Shown here piece by piece: positions 10,014-20,434 of a stretch of 64,000 nt of DNA (position 1 is its first letter; every line of letters starts with the position of its first letter). This DNA is from Nothopassalora personata (Eukaryota; Ascomycota; Dothideomycetes; Mycosphaerellales; Mycosphaerellaceae). The stretch lies in assembly GCA_033816765.1 (NCBI GenBank), contig CM066294.1:1736001-1800000 (forward strand), given 5' to 3'. Both the position numbers and the translations under genes were made by a program. The notes beneath the pieces are model-generated. The model searched no databases, had not been told where the DNA came from, and was given only the letters and a program-made list of their open reading frames with translations.

Positions 10014-10428
10014 TGTTATGTCTCGTTCTAGGGCTAGTCTCAAAGGAGAGATAAGTCAAGTCACGTAGCGGTATTCTTTAGAGAGACTGAAGGAAGCTAA
10101 GCGAAGATGAATGATTAGAGTAAGAGTTGTATTCTAATTAGTGAGATAGTAACATAAGTTGAACGCGTCGAAACCATAAGGGTTCTTAGCGTTCCTAAAT
10201 ACAAAGGAGACATTGCTAGTCTTAGTCTTAATCACTCAATCGCTAGTAAGCGAGTGATCTCGAATTACTAAGTCGCTAGTGAGCGAGTAATCTCGAATTA
10301 CTAAGTCGCTAGTAAGCGAGTAATCTCAAATTACTAAGTCGCTAGTAAGCGAGTAATCTTATACGGCGCACGTGATTTCTATAGCTAATAGTTAGGCGTG
10401 TCGTCGTAGCTCAATCCGGACCGTAACA
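10014..10428 (-). repeat. 3' LTR of fossil element E (415 bp)
   Basis: Begins TGTTATGTCTCG and ends CCGTAACA on the plus strand, i.e. a TGTTACGG...ACATAACA LTR read on the minus strand, related to the LTR of intact element A. It carries four copies of a ~33-bp unit (10235-10362) built around TCGCTAGTAAGCGAGTAAT, itself nearly palindromic. The element-side flank (10429-10446) is the complement of a purine tract, AAGGGGGATTG. Confidence 0.85.
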
Positions 10429-10505
10429 CAATCCCCCTTCTAGCCTAGCTTCGTCCCGAAGCTTATATAAGATAACATAATGTCCCCTCTTCGCGGCCTA
10501 TAACG

Positions 10506-11360
10506 ATGTCTTCTTCTTCTTCTAAAAACCGTCTCCGGCTCGCTAAGGAAATTAACGAACACGGTCGTCTAGTAAATCTCGCGTATAATGTTGCGGTTGG
10601 GCCTTGTCCCTCGTCACGTGGGTGGCCTAGGAAGTGTCGATCCTCGATATGTCTCTAAAGTAGTGTGAACGAGAGTTCACTACAAGGTTGCAACTTAACA
10701 CAAGAGTGTTGATTTGAGTTGAGCACGAGGCTCCTATCTACTCGTAAAGAAGCGTCGTCTATATAGTGCCATGTCTTGGCGTAACTGATCAGACTGAGCA
10801 GACTGATCACTGAGCAGACTGATCACTGAGCAGACTGAGCGAACTGATCACTGAGCTGATCAGTCTGAGCGAAGTCGACCTGCTCAGTTTCGGTCCTTCC
10901 CGAAGAATGAGTGGCTGTGGGTTCTTCCTGAACCGAACCGTAACATATAACTATTGCTTCTTTAACGGTTTATCCTATATCGCTATAGAAGGCAACTTTC
11001 GGCTTCGGTGTTTGGAGTATGTTCGTTGCGGGCGCAAGTGTATAAACCTGTCCTAGGAGTCTCTTAACAAGACCCGGGAGGAGTACCGGAAAAAGGTCGA
11101 AAAGGATAAGGAAGAGCTTACGGAGATCTTAGTACAGTTAATGCGGGATAAGGCAATACTTTACTAAGCGGAGGAGCGCGCGCGTAAGAAGGCGTAGTGT
11201 CTAGAGGCCGAAATAGAGGCCTCTAGAGAGATTAAGGACGTCGATTGTCCTACTACCGATACGACTATTAGTCTCTCTCCTACTATATAGTCCTCGATCG
11301 ACTTCGTTAATAACGCAATCGACTTCTCCGTCCCTTCTAGTTCTACTAGGTAGCCCGTTG
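10506..11360 (+). pseudogene. Fossil antisense Zn2Cys6/coiled-coil gene of element E (left copy)
   Basis: Starts ATG TCT TCT (MSSSSS), the same start as the antisense gene in element A. It is split by the solo LTR at 10589-10945 and carries TAG/TAA stops. Read across the insertion, it keeps Cys and Cys-to-Tyr (TGY-to-TAY) positions in the order C-X2-C-X6-C-X10-C-X2-C-X6-C, then a charged helical region. The right-hand copy (17100-17580, minus) confirms the positions. It runs opposite to E's gag/pol. Confidence 0.65.
10589..10945 (-). mobile_element. Solo LTR, family-B related (357 bp, TSD TATAA)
   Basis: TGTTGCGG...CCGTAACA flanked by TATAA at 10584-10588 and 10946-10950. It shares with family B the core around TATATAG (CGCCAAGACATGGCAC...GTGCTCAACTC, read on the minus strand) but has a different U5, and a 16-bp minisatellite built on ACTGATCACTGAGCAG at about 10785-10870. 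It sits inside the fossil antisense gene. Confidence 0.85.
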
Positions 11361-11405
11361 TAGTAGGGGATATAAGTTATAAGTCTCCCCTTACTCTTAT
11401 TAATT

Positions 11406-11481
11406 AGTTAGGTAGCTTAAGGGTAGAGCGTCATTCCGCTATTCGGAAGGGAGGTTGTAGGTTCGATTCCTACCTTAGCTA
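11406..11481 (+). tRNA. tRNA-like sequence (decayed or tRNA-derived), 76 nt
   Basis: Acceptor arms AGTTAGG/CTTAGCT pair throughout, with wobbles; the A box is TAGCTTAAGGG; D stem GCTT/GAGC; T arm GTAGG-TTCGATT-CCTAC holds a perfect B box, GGTTCGATTCC. The anticodon arm (TTCC-GCTATTC-GGAA) is imperfect and has C instead of U before the putative anticodon, so the identity is unclear and it is probably not functional. A run of seven T follows at 11527. It lies in a segment present in the left but not the right arm of the E inverted duplication, so it arrived as an insertion. Confidence 0.4.
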
Positions 11482-11539
11482 TTCCCGGCCAACTAGTCGC
11501 TAATCGGTAGCTTAGTCGGCTAGCCGTTTTTTTAGTTTT

Positions 11540-14230
11540 GTAGTATTCCTAGATTTTTTACTAACAGTTGTGCAGATTTTCTTTTAGTTCCTAGGTATTT
11601 TCTAAATTATCGTATCCTCTCTATTTAACAAGGTATCGCTAACCTCTCTTATCTAGGATCTTTTCGACTTCGAATTCGTTTTCTACTTCTAGTTCGAAAT
11701 GGAAGTTCTCCTAGTAGGGTGTTTCGGCGTCTACGGGTTCTAACTTAGAAATGTAGAAGACTAGGTAGATTTTTGCGTTAGGTAGTAGTCGTAGGCGGTA
11801 GTTAACTAGTCCTATAACTTTGTCGATGAAAAATAGTCCGACCTTAACGTAATCTAGTTTCTTAGTCTATCTTCTTATTCTTAAGTTTTTTGTAAGGAGA
11901 TAGACCTTATCCCCCTCTTTTAGTAGAGGTGCTATTTTTCTCGTGTCCTGCCGTTGTCGAGACAGTTTTTGTTATACATCTTCGATCGCCTTACGTGTTT
12001 CTTTATGCACTTCCTTAAGAGTATCCGTCGTTACGATTACTCTTTCGGCTTGTAGGTAAGATCTAGGTATTCTAAATAGGTTAGGATCTTTGCTAAAGTT
12101 CGTATAGAATAGTGTCGTTAAAGTTGTCTCCGATTTGTAGTTGTTTAGTACAATCTACGCTATTAGCAGTAATAAAACCCAGTTATCTTATGCATAATTA
12201 ATATAGTGTCGTAGGTATTGTTCTAGCGTTTAATTTATCCTTTTGGTTTATCCGTCTATTTCCGGATAATATGCTATTAATAGCTTATGTTTAATTCCGA
12301 TCGTTCCTATAAGCGTCTTCTAGTAATTTAATGTAAATAGCTTATCTCTATCCGTTATAAACGCTTAGGGGAATCCGTAGTATTAGATAAGTCTATCTAG
12401 TACGAGGTATCCGAGCTACTCTATATTATATATCTCTAATGTAGTAATGAAGTGTACGTATTTCGTAAGTCTATTAACTATAACTAGTATTATGTCGTAT
12501 AGTTGTTTCGTAACTTAATCTCTTAACGGTAGGAGTTTCGTAATAAAGTCTATTATAACTTCGTCCTATGGTTTCGTCGGTAGTATCCTAAACTGTAGGT
12601 AACCGTATTTTACATGTCTCGTAGCCTTATTTCGTTAATAGTGCGCGCATTGCTTAATGTAGCGTAGCACCTTTTACCTTATCTATAGGAATGAGAAACT
12701 GCGCTATATTAGGTCTATTGTTTTCGAAGTTCTAGGGTACCTATATGTTAGTCTATTATAATGTTATTGTATGTATTCTTCTTCTCGATCCTTTAGTACC
12801 TAGTATTTTCCTTACGATATAGGGAATTGTTCGTCCCTATCGCCTAATATCCGTACGATGTTATTAAATTCTCTTATATTAGTACTAAGACTTCCGTCGG
12901 GGTTCGTTTTTAGTACTTTATGTTACACTAGTTCTTTTCCTTCTATATAGTTGCTTCTTCGGCTTAGCGCGTCGGCGCGGCCGTTCTCTCGTCCTAGAGT
13001 ATATTTAATTTCGAACTTATATTGTCCTAGTAGCTCCGACTAGCGGGCTTACCTTCGGGTAAGTTCTTTCGTCGTCGTGAAGTACGTAAGATTCTTATAG
13101 TTAGAAAGAATCGTTAACTTCGGTAGGCCCTCGACATATACTCTCTAATGTTACATAGCGGCAATAATGGCTAGAAGCTCTTTATTATAGATGTCGTAGT
13201 TCTGTTCCGCTATAGTTATTTTCCGGGAGTAATAGGCTACTAGGTGTCTCTACCTATCGTGTGTCTATGTTAGACACGCGCCTATTACTATATTAGACGC
13301 ATCGGTCTCGATATAGACTTCCTTACTACTATTGAATAGTCGAAGCATAGGGGCTAAAGCGCATTGTTCCTTAAGTTTCTCGAACGCTTTAATCTATTCC
13401 TTTCCCTATTTCTAGGTAACGTCTTTTCTCGTAAGCATCGTTATTAGTGCTGCTATTTTTACGTAGTCCTTAATGAATTTCCGGTTGTAGTTCGCTAGTC
13501 TAAGGAATAATTATACGTCCTTAACTGTTTTCGGTTCTAGCTATTCTCTAATTAACTATGTCTTCGTAGGGTCGATCGTTATCCCTATAGTGCTAATAAT
13601 GAAGCCTAAGAATTTAACTTCTTTCTTATGGAATTCGCATTTCTCGGGTGCTGTCTTAAATCCTAAACGCGTAAGTCGTTCGAATACGTCCTAGACTTGT
13701 TTTATGTAATTCTAAAGGGATCCTTTCGTATAGACTAATATGTCGTCTATGTAAGCGATGACGTATACGTCGAGTAGGTCTCTAAGTGTTTCGTTAACAA
13801 GGTCCTAATAGGATGCGGGTACGTTAGTTAATCCTATTAGCATAACTAAGAATTCGTAAAGTCCGTATCTTATTCTAAAAGCGGTTTTCCATTCTTCTCC
13901 TTCTACTATCCGTATAGCGTAGAAGGCATCTCGTAGGTTAATCTTCGTGTACTAGTCTAATCCGGTTAATCTATCTTATGCTTCTTCGATGTTAGGTAGC
14001 GGGTATCGGTTCTTAATCGTAATCTCGTTTAACTTCCTATAGTCTTGTACGAGTCGTAACTTCCCGTTTGCTTTTAGAACGAACATGTATAGAGTTCCTA
14101 CACTTAAGGTAGATCTTCTTATCTATCCTTTAGCTAGCTTCTCCTTTAGCTATTCTCGTAGGGTCTATAGCTCTTTCTTAGACATTTAATATAGGGGTCC
14201 CTATAGAGGCTCTTTCCCTAGCTAAATGTT
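11540..14230 (-). pseudogene. RIP-decayed pol of element E (RT to chromodomain), left arm
   Basis: Read on the minus strand, the frame matches the pol of element A from the reverse transcriptase (near 14200) through RNase H and integrase to the chromodomain (near 11600), but has many TAG codons where A has Trp or Gln, and TpA enrichment. No ORF of useful length survives. Protease and gag of the same element lie at 17900-20036. Confidence 0.85.
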
Positions 14231-14246
14231 AATCTTATAATCCTAT

Positions 14247-14443
14247 TGTAAGGGGCAGCCCAGTGGCTAACCCCTACATGTGGCCTTGCATGTGACATGC
14301 GGTCGCGACCGGCTGCCAAGCCGCACGTGACACGCATGAGTACACCTTGCGACGCGCGATGCGTCTTGAACAAAAGGCAAGAATTAGTTCATCTACGACT
14401 GGCAGGTCGTGGGCGTGCTATACATTGCGACATCCCCTTAACA
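14247..14443. mobile_element. Non-RIP insertion at the axis of the inverted duplication (solo-LTR-like)
   Basis: A GC-balanced 197-bp island in AT-rich surroundings, beginning TGTAAGGGG and ending CCCCTTAACA (TG..CA ends with near-inverted 9-mers). No matching TSD is seen (CCTAT versus TATAG), possibly because it lies at the duplication junction. The start resembles the LTR start of element C, but the rest does not align by eye. Confidence 0.5.
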
Positions 14444-14446
14444 TAT

Positions 14447-17080
14447 AGACCCTACGAGAATAGCTAAAGGAGAAGCTAGCTAAAGATTAGATAAGAAGAT
14501 ATATCTTAAGTGTAGGAACTCTATATATGTTCGTTCTAAAAGTAAACGGGAAGTTACGACTCGTATAAGACTATAGGAAGTTAAACGAGATTACGATTAA
14601 GAACCGATACCCGCTACCTAACATCGAAGAAGCATAAGATAGATTAACCGGATTAGACTAGTATACGAAGATTAACCTACGAGATGCCTTCTACGCTATA
14701 TAAATAGTAGAAGGAGAAGAATAGAAAACCGCTTTTAGGATAAGATACGGACTTTGCGATTTCTTAGTTATACTAATAGGATTAACTAACGTACCCGCAT
14801 CCTACTAGGACCTTATTAATAAAACACTTAGAGACCTACTCGACGTGTATGTTATCGTATATATAGACGACATACTAGTCTACATAAAAGGATCCCTCTA
14901 GGAACATACTAAGTGAGTCTAGAACGTATTTAAACGACTTACGCGAGTAGGCTTTAAAATAGCACCCGAGAAATGTAAATTCTATAAGAAAGAAGTTAAG
15001 TTCTTAGGCTTTATTATTAGCACTATAGAAATATTTATCGACCCTATAAAGACACAATTAATTAAAGAATAGCTAGAACCGAAAACAGTTAAGGACGTAT
15101 AATTATTCCTTAGACTAGCGAACTACAACCGGAAATTCATTAAGGACTACGTAAAAATAGCAGCACTAATAACGATGCTTACGAGAAAAGACGTTACCTA
15201 GAAATAGGGAAAGGAATAGATTAAAGCGTTCGAGAAACTTAAGGAACAATGCGCTTTAGCCCCTATGCTTCGACTATTCAATAGTAGTAAGGAAGTCTAT
15301 ATCGAGACCGATGCGTCTAATATAGTAATAGGCGCGTGTCTAACATAGACACACGATAGGTAGAGACACCTAGTAGCCTATTACTCCCGGAAAATAACTA
15401 TAGCGGAACAGAACTACGACATCTATAATAAAGAGCTTCTAGCCATTATTGCCGCTATGTAACATTAGAGAGTATATGTCGAGGGCCTACCGAAGTTAAC
15501 GATTCTTTCTAACTATAAGAATCTTACGTACTTCACGACGACGAAAGAACTTACCCGAAGGTAAGCCCGCTAGTCGGAGCTACTAGGACAATATAAGTTC
15601 GAAATTAAATATACTCTAGGACGAGAGAACGGCCGCGCCGACGCGCTAAGCCGAAGAAGCAACTATATAGAAGGAAAAGAACTAGTGTAACATAAAGTAC
15701 TAAAAACGAACCCCGACGGAAGTCTTAGTACTAACACTAGAGAATTTAATAACATCGTACGGATATTAGGCGATAAGGACGAACAATTCCCTATATCGTA
15801 AGGAAAATACTAAGTACTAAAGGATCGAGAAGAAGAATATATACGATAACATTACGACAGACTAACTTATAGACACCCTAGAACTTTAAAGACAATAGAC
15901 CTAATATAGCGTAGCTTCTTATTCCTATAGATAAGACTTAAGGTATTACGTTACATTAAACAATACGTACACTACTAACAAAATAAGGCTACGAGACATA
16001 CGAAATATAGTTACCTACAGTTTAGGATACTACCGACGAAACTATAGGACGAAGTTATAATAGACTTTATTATAAAACTCCTACCGTTAAGGATTAAGTT
16101 ACGAAACAACTATACGACATAATACTAGTTATAGTTAATAGACTTATAAAATACGCACACTTTATTCCTATATTAGAAACATACAATGTAGAGTAGCTCG
16201 GATACCTCGTACTAGATAGACTTATCCGATACTACGGATTCCCTTAAGCGTTTATAACGGATAGAGATAAACTATTTATATCGAACTACTAGAAGACGCT
16301 TATAGGAACGATCGGAATTAAACATAAGCTATTAATAGCATATTATCCGGAGATAGACGGATAAACCGAAAGGATAAACTAAACGCTAGAACAATATCTA
16401 CGACACTACATTAACTACGTATAAGATAACTAGGTTTTATTACTACTAATAGTACAGATTGCACTAAATAACTATAAATTAGAGACAACTTTAACGACAC
16501 TATTTTATACGAACTTTAGGAAAGATCCTAACCTATTCGGAATACCTAGATCTTACCTATAAGCCGAAAGAGCGATCGTAACGACGGATACTCTTAAGGA
16601 AGTGTATAAAGAAACACGTAAGGCGATCGAAGATGCATAATATAAACTGTCTTAGTAACGGTAAGATACGAGAAAAATAGCACCTCTACTAAAAGAGGGG
16701 GATAAGGTCTATCTCCTTATAAAAAACTTAAGAATAAGAAGATAGACTAAGAAACTAGATTACGTTAAGGTCGGACTATTTTCTATCGATAAAGTTATAG
16801 GACTAGTTAACTACCGCCTGCGACTACTACTAGACGCTAAAATCTACCTAGTCTTACACATCTCTAAGTTAGAACCCGTAGACGCTAAAATACCTTACTA
16901 AGAAAGCTTCTATTTCGAGCTAGAAGTAGAAAACAAATTCGAAGTTAAAAAAATCCTAGATAAAAAGGGTTAGCGATACCTCGTTAAGTAGAAAGGATAC
17001 GACAAATTAGAAAATACCTAGGAACTAAAATAACACCTACAAAATTATTAATAAAAAATCCAAGAATTTAAAAAGAGATA
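14447..17080 (+). pseudogene. RIP-decayed pol of element E, inverted right arm
   Basis: Plus-strand remnant matching element A pol from RT (near 14450) through the YxDD region, RNase H and integrase to the chromodomain near 16960-17040. Many in-frame TAG stops. Confidence 0.85.
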
Positions 17081-17099
17081 ACACCTATAACGGGCTACC

Positions 17100-17580
17100 T
17101 AGTAGAACTAGAAGGGACGGAAAAGTCGATCGCGTTATTAATAAAGTTGATCGAGGACTATATAGTAGGAGAAAGGCTAATAGTCGTATCTATAGTAGGA
17201 TAATCGACGTCCTTAATCTCTCTAGAAGCCTCTATTTCGGCCTCTAGACACTACGCCTTCTTACGCGCGCGCTTCTCCGCTTAGTGAAGTATTGCCTTGT
17301 CCCGCATTAACCGTGCTAAGATCTCCGTAAGCTCCTCCTTATCCTTTTCGACCTTTTTCCGGTATTCCTCCCGGGTCTTATTAAGAGACTCCTAGGATAG
17401 GTTTATATACTTACGCCCGCGACGAACATACTCTAAATACCGAAGCCGAAAGTTACCTTCTATAGCGATATAGGATAACCCGTTAAAGAAATAATAGTTA
17501 CACGCGAGATCTACTAGACGACCGTGTTCGTTAATTTCCTTAGTAAGCCGGAGACGGTTTTTAGAAGAAGAAGAAGACAT
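17100..17580 (-). pseudogene. Fossil antisense Zn2Cys6/coiled-coil gene, right copy
   Basis: An open stretch of 62 codons starting MSSSSSKNRLRL remains; the cluster cysteines are mostly converted to Tyr or Arg (TAY/CGY codons), as RIP predicts. It is uninterrupted by the solo LTR found in the left copy, so that LTR inserted after, or independently of, the duplication. Confidence 0.65.
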
Positions 17581-17658
17581 CGTTTATAGCCTACGAAGAG
17601 GGGACATTATATTATCTTATATAAGCTTCGGGACGAAGCTAGGCTAGAAGGGGGATAG

Positions 17659-17899
17659 TATTACGGTTCGGTTTAAGCTACGACGGCACGCCTAACTATT
17701 AGCTATAGAAATCACGTGCGCCGTATAGGATTACTCGCTTACTAGCGACTTAGTAATTTGAGATTACTCGCTTACTAGCGACTTAGTAATTCGAGGTCGC
17801 TCGCTTACTAGCAATTAAGCGATTAAGGCTAAGACTAGTAATGTCCCCTTTATATTTAGGAACGCTAAAAACCCTTATAGTTTCGATACGTTTAACTTA
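17659..17899 (+). repeat. Truncated LTR of element E (right arm)
   Basis: Starts TATTACGG (RIP form of TGTTACGG) directly after a purine tract AAGGGGGATAG, carries two to three of the 33-bp repeats, and stops matching the left LTR at about 17899, where gag-side sequence begins. Confidence 0.75.
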
Positions 17900-20036
17900 C
17901 TGTTTAATATTACTATTTAGAATATACTATAACCTAACCTCTACCTTACTACTACTTAGTCTTTATAAGACAAGACCGCTACTATTTTATTACTCTCCCT
18001 CGACTTCCTATCGGCCCGAGAATAAACCCGATTAAGCTTATCTTCTTAACTTGTAATATTATTAGGTTATACTAAACCTAACACTAGAGGCTTCGGCTAG
18101 AACCTATAGCCCGTTGCCCTATGTCTATACTTATAGTCTATTACGTTCCTAGATCTTCTACAATTCTAAGTAGAGAGCCCGTACGTACTATACTACTATT
18201 CGTAGTTCGTTTAAGACGAAAGTTCCTACCGGTATTAGGTATCCGGTATCCGTTATTTAGCTTCCTATAGGTAGTCGTTCGATAACCGCTTTAGCTAAGT
18301 TCTTAGTATTGTTTATAGTTAGGTAGCCCTATACTATACCCCTTATCGTATCGAGTGTCTTATCGAATTCGTTAGGGTTTAGGTATTGTTTCCCTAAGAA
18401 CTTTAGTAGCAATTCTTCGTGCCTTCGTTAGAGGTAGATAATTAACTTATAGAGTTTCCTTAGCGCGTCTACCGTAAACGTATATACTTCGTTTTTGTCG
18501 TCCGTGTCGCTCTCTTCTTCCTCGGATAAGTCCTCGCTTAACTCTTCTAGTACGTAATCTTCTTTAATAGTATCTAGTTCGTTTATTTATTGTTCTAGTA
18601 CTAGTAACTAGCGTCCGTCCTATTCTAGATCCTAGTTTTCTTTATTATCGTTATCGAAGTAAGATTCGTCTATATCTACTTCCTAGAGCTTATTTTATCT
18701 ATATTAAGCTCCTAGGGTTCCTACTAGCTATTGTAGCTAGTACCCTACGCCTAACTTAGCGTTATAGTAGGTTTAACACGAGTCCTAGTAATAGAATTGC
18801 TAATAAAGGCTTCCGTAACTATATTAAGATTCTTTCTCGATTTTATAGTTAACTTCTCGTACTATTATACTAAATAATTTAGTAGTCTTTAATTATTAGG
18901 TATTTGGTAGTAGTGTATATTATCGAATATAGTATCCTCCTCGTCCTTATAAGGGGTCTAGGAGAGGTATCGTAACCTAGTTACTATCCTTCTCCTCTAC
19001 TCTCTAGGTATAGTTAAATTGTCGGGGTCTAATACTACTCCTAGATTTGTCTACCTTTAGTTATATTATATTAAATTGCTCGCGGCGTACTATATTCTTA
19101 CCGCGGCAATCCCGCGCTATATAGCCTTCTTTACTATAGGCGTAGTATATAAGTTTTTCTTTTCCTTTAAAGGGCTTTCCGTAGCCCCTACTCTTATCGA
19201 TCCTCCGTCCTCGTTAGGTAACGTCTAGTTCTATTAGCTATAGTCTATAGTAGGGCTAGCTTTATCGTAAGAATTCTCCCTTCGTAACGTACCCTCCTAA
19301 GGGTCTACGATCCGGAGCGTATTCTACTATAACTCCTACTTTAGAGTCGTATTTCTTTTCCTAGTATCGTTCCTAGAGCTAGTTATCGATGTCGATCGAC
19401 GCCTTTATTAGCTCTTCGAGGTTAGTAATCTGTCCCCCGGATCTTATTAACTCGTCCTTAACGGAATCCTTAAGCCTACGTCGGAATATAGTTATTAACG
19501 CCGTCTAGTCCTATCCGGTAATATGTCCGTATTCTTCGAATTTAGCGGTATACTCTAAAGTAGACGTCTTCTACTTTAGGTGTGAAATGATTCGTATAGC
19601 CTATTAAACTTCGTTCGAGGTCCTAAAGATTAATTTTATCTTTTCTTTAAAGAGGGTATAGCTCCTAAATTCCGGTAGAGTCTTATCGTCCTATACCTTT
19701 AAGGTATTCCTTAAGGTAAGGTTAAATCTAGTTCTACGCGCTTCCGCGAAGGAATATAATAGCGAAGATAGTTCTTTTATTAGTATTAACTAGGTTAAAC
19801 ATAAGATATATATCTATCTAATTAACCTAGTCGTTAAACTTAGCCCTGTCTCTATAGAAGAGGTCTAGCTTAGTAGCCTTAACGTCGTTCTTCCTTAGAG
19901 TAGGCTCGTTATCGTTATTAGACTTATCGTCCTTCGTAGTAGTCTATTATAGTAGCGTACGGCGGATGCTTCCTACTTTGCTAGGAGCGGGTGTTCCCCT
20001 ACTAGCTACTTAAGTAGCGCTTATCCTAAGGGCGTT
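17900..20036 (-). pseudogene. RIP-decayed gag (and pol start) of element E
   Basis: Minus-strand reading matches gag of element A: the zinc-knuckle region (near 19110, Cys partly lost) followed by KNIVRREQFN, and the long acidic C-terminal region (DESYFDND, SEEEESDTDD) near 18490-18690. The gag start region abuts the D insertion at 20036 and continues at 42314 as GCGTTTAAAG, the RIP form of A's primer-binding segment. Confidence 0.8.
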
Positions 20037-20198
20037 TATAAGGGGCGGGCCCCTGTTTCTTAGTATAGGCTACGCCTATGCGTTCGGATTGCTTTCCGAC
20101 ACCTTTTCTTCGGATAGCGTGTAACTTCCCCTTTCTTCTATATCGAACTTATTATAAACTTTATAGAACTTTAGTATATACGTCATTCACCCGTAACA
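20037..20198 (+). repeat. 5' LTR of element D
   Basis: 162 bp, TATAAGG...CCCGTAACA. Contains ATCGAACTTA at 20142-20151, complementary to the segment TAAGTTCGAT at 20200-20209 one base past the LTR (putative self-primer and its binding site). Confidence 0.85.
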
Positions 20199-20250
20199 TT
20201 AAGTTCGATCTATTCGAATTAGCTAGGCACCTACTATTAAAGAGACGGGA

Positions 20251-20434
20251 TGTAAGGGCGCGCGTACCATAGGGTCCGAATGAGATAGTTGTTGTTCTAC
20301 GAAGCTACGAAAGAGGAGCGCGAGGCGCGGCGGATAGATAAAGCATCGCCAAGCCGCGCTAACCCGATGCGGAAGGTCCGAGGTTCCGCCGGGACGACGC
20401 ATCGTCAGTGAAGGGTCGCGGGCTGCCCGTGACA
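20251..20434 (-). repeat. 3' LTR of element C
   Basis: 184 bp, directly preceded (minus sense) by the polypurine tract. The last 25 codons of pol lie inside it. Confidence 0.92.

Larger units (their letters stand above)
10188..17899. repeat. Large inverted duplication inside element E
   Basis: The left arm (about 10188-14171) and the right arm (14447-17899) are inverted copies covering part of the LTR, the antisense gene and pol from chromodomain to RT. After subtracting the solo LTR and the tRNA-like insert the arms have nearly equal length (~3.45 kb). Both are RIP-mutated, with partly different changes. Confidence 0.8.

Noticed and set aside
10235..10362. 33-bp repeats with palindromic core as a possible CRISPR-like array
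   Set aside because: They are contiguous tandem copies within LTR U3 without unique spacers.
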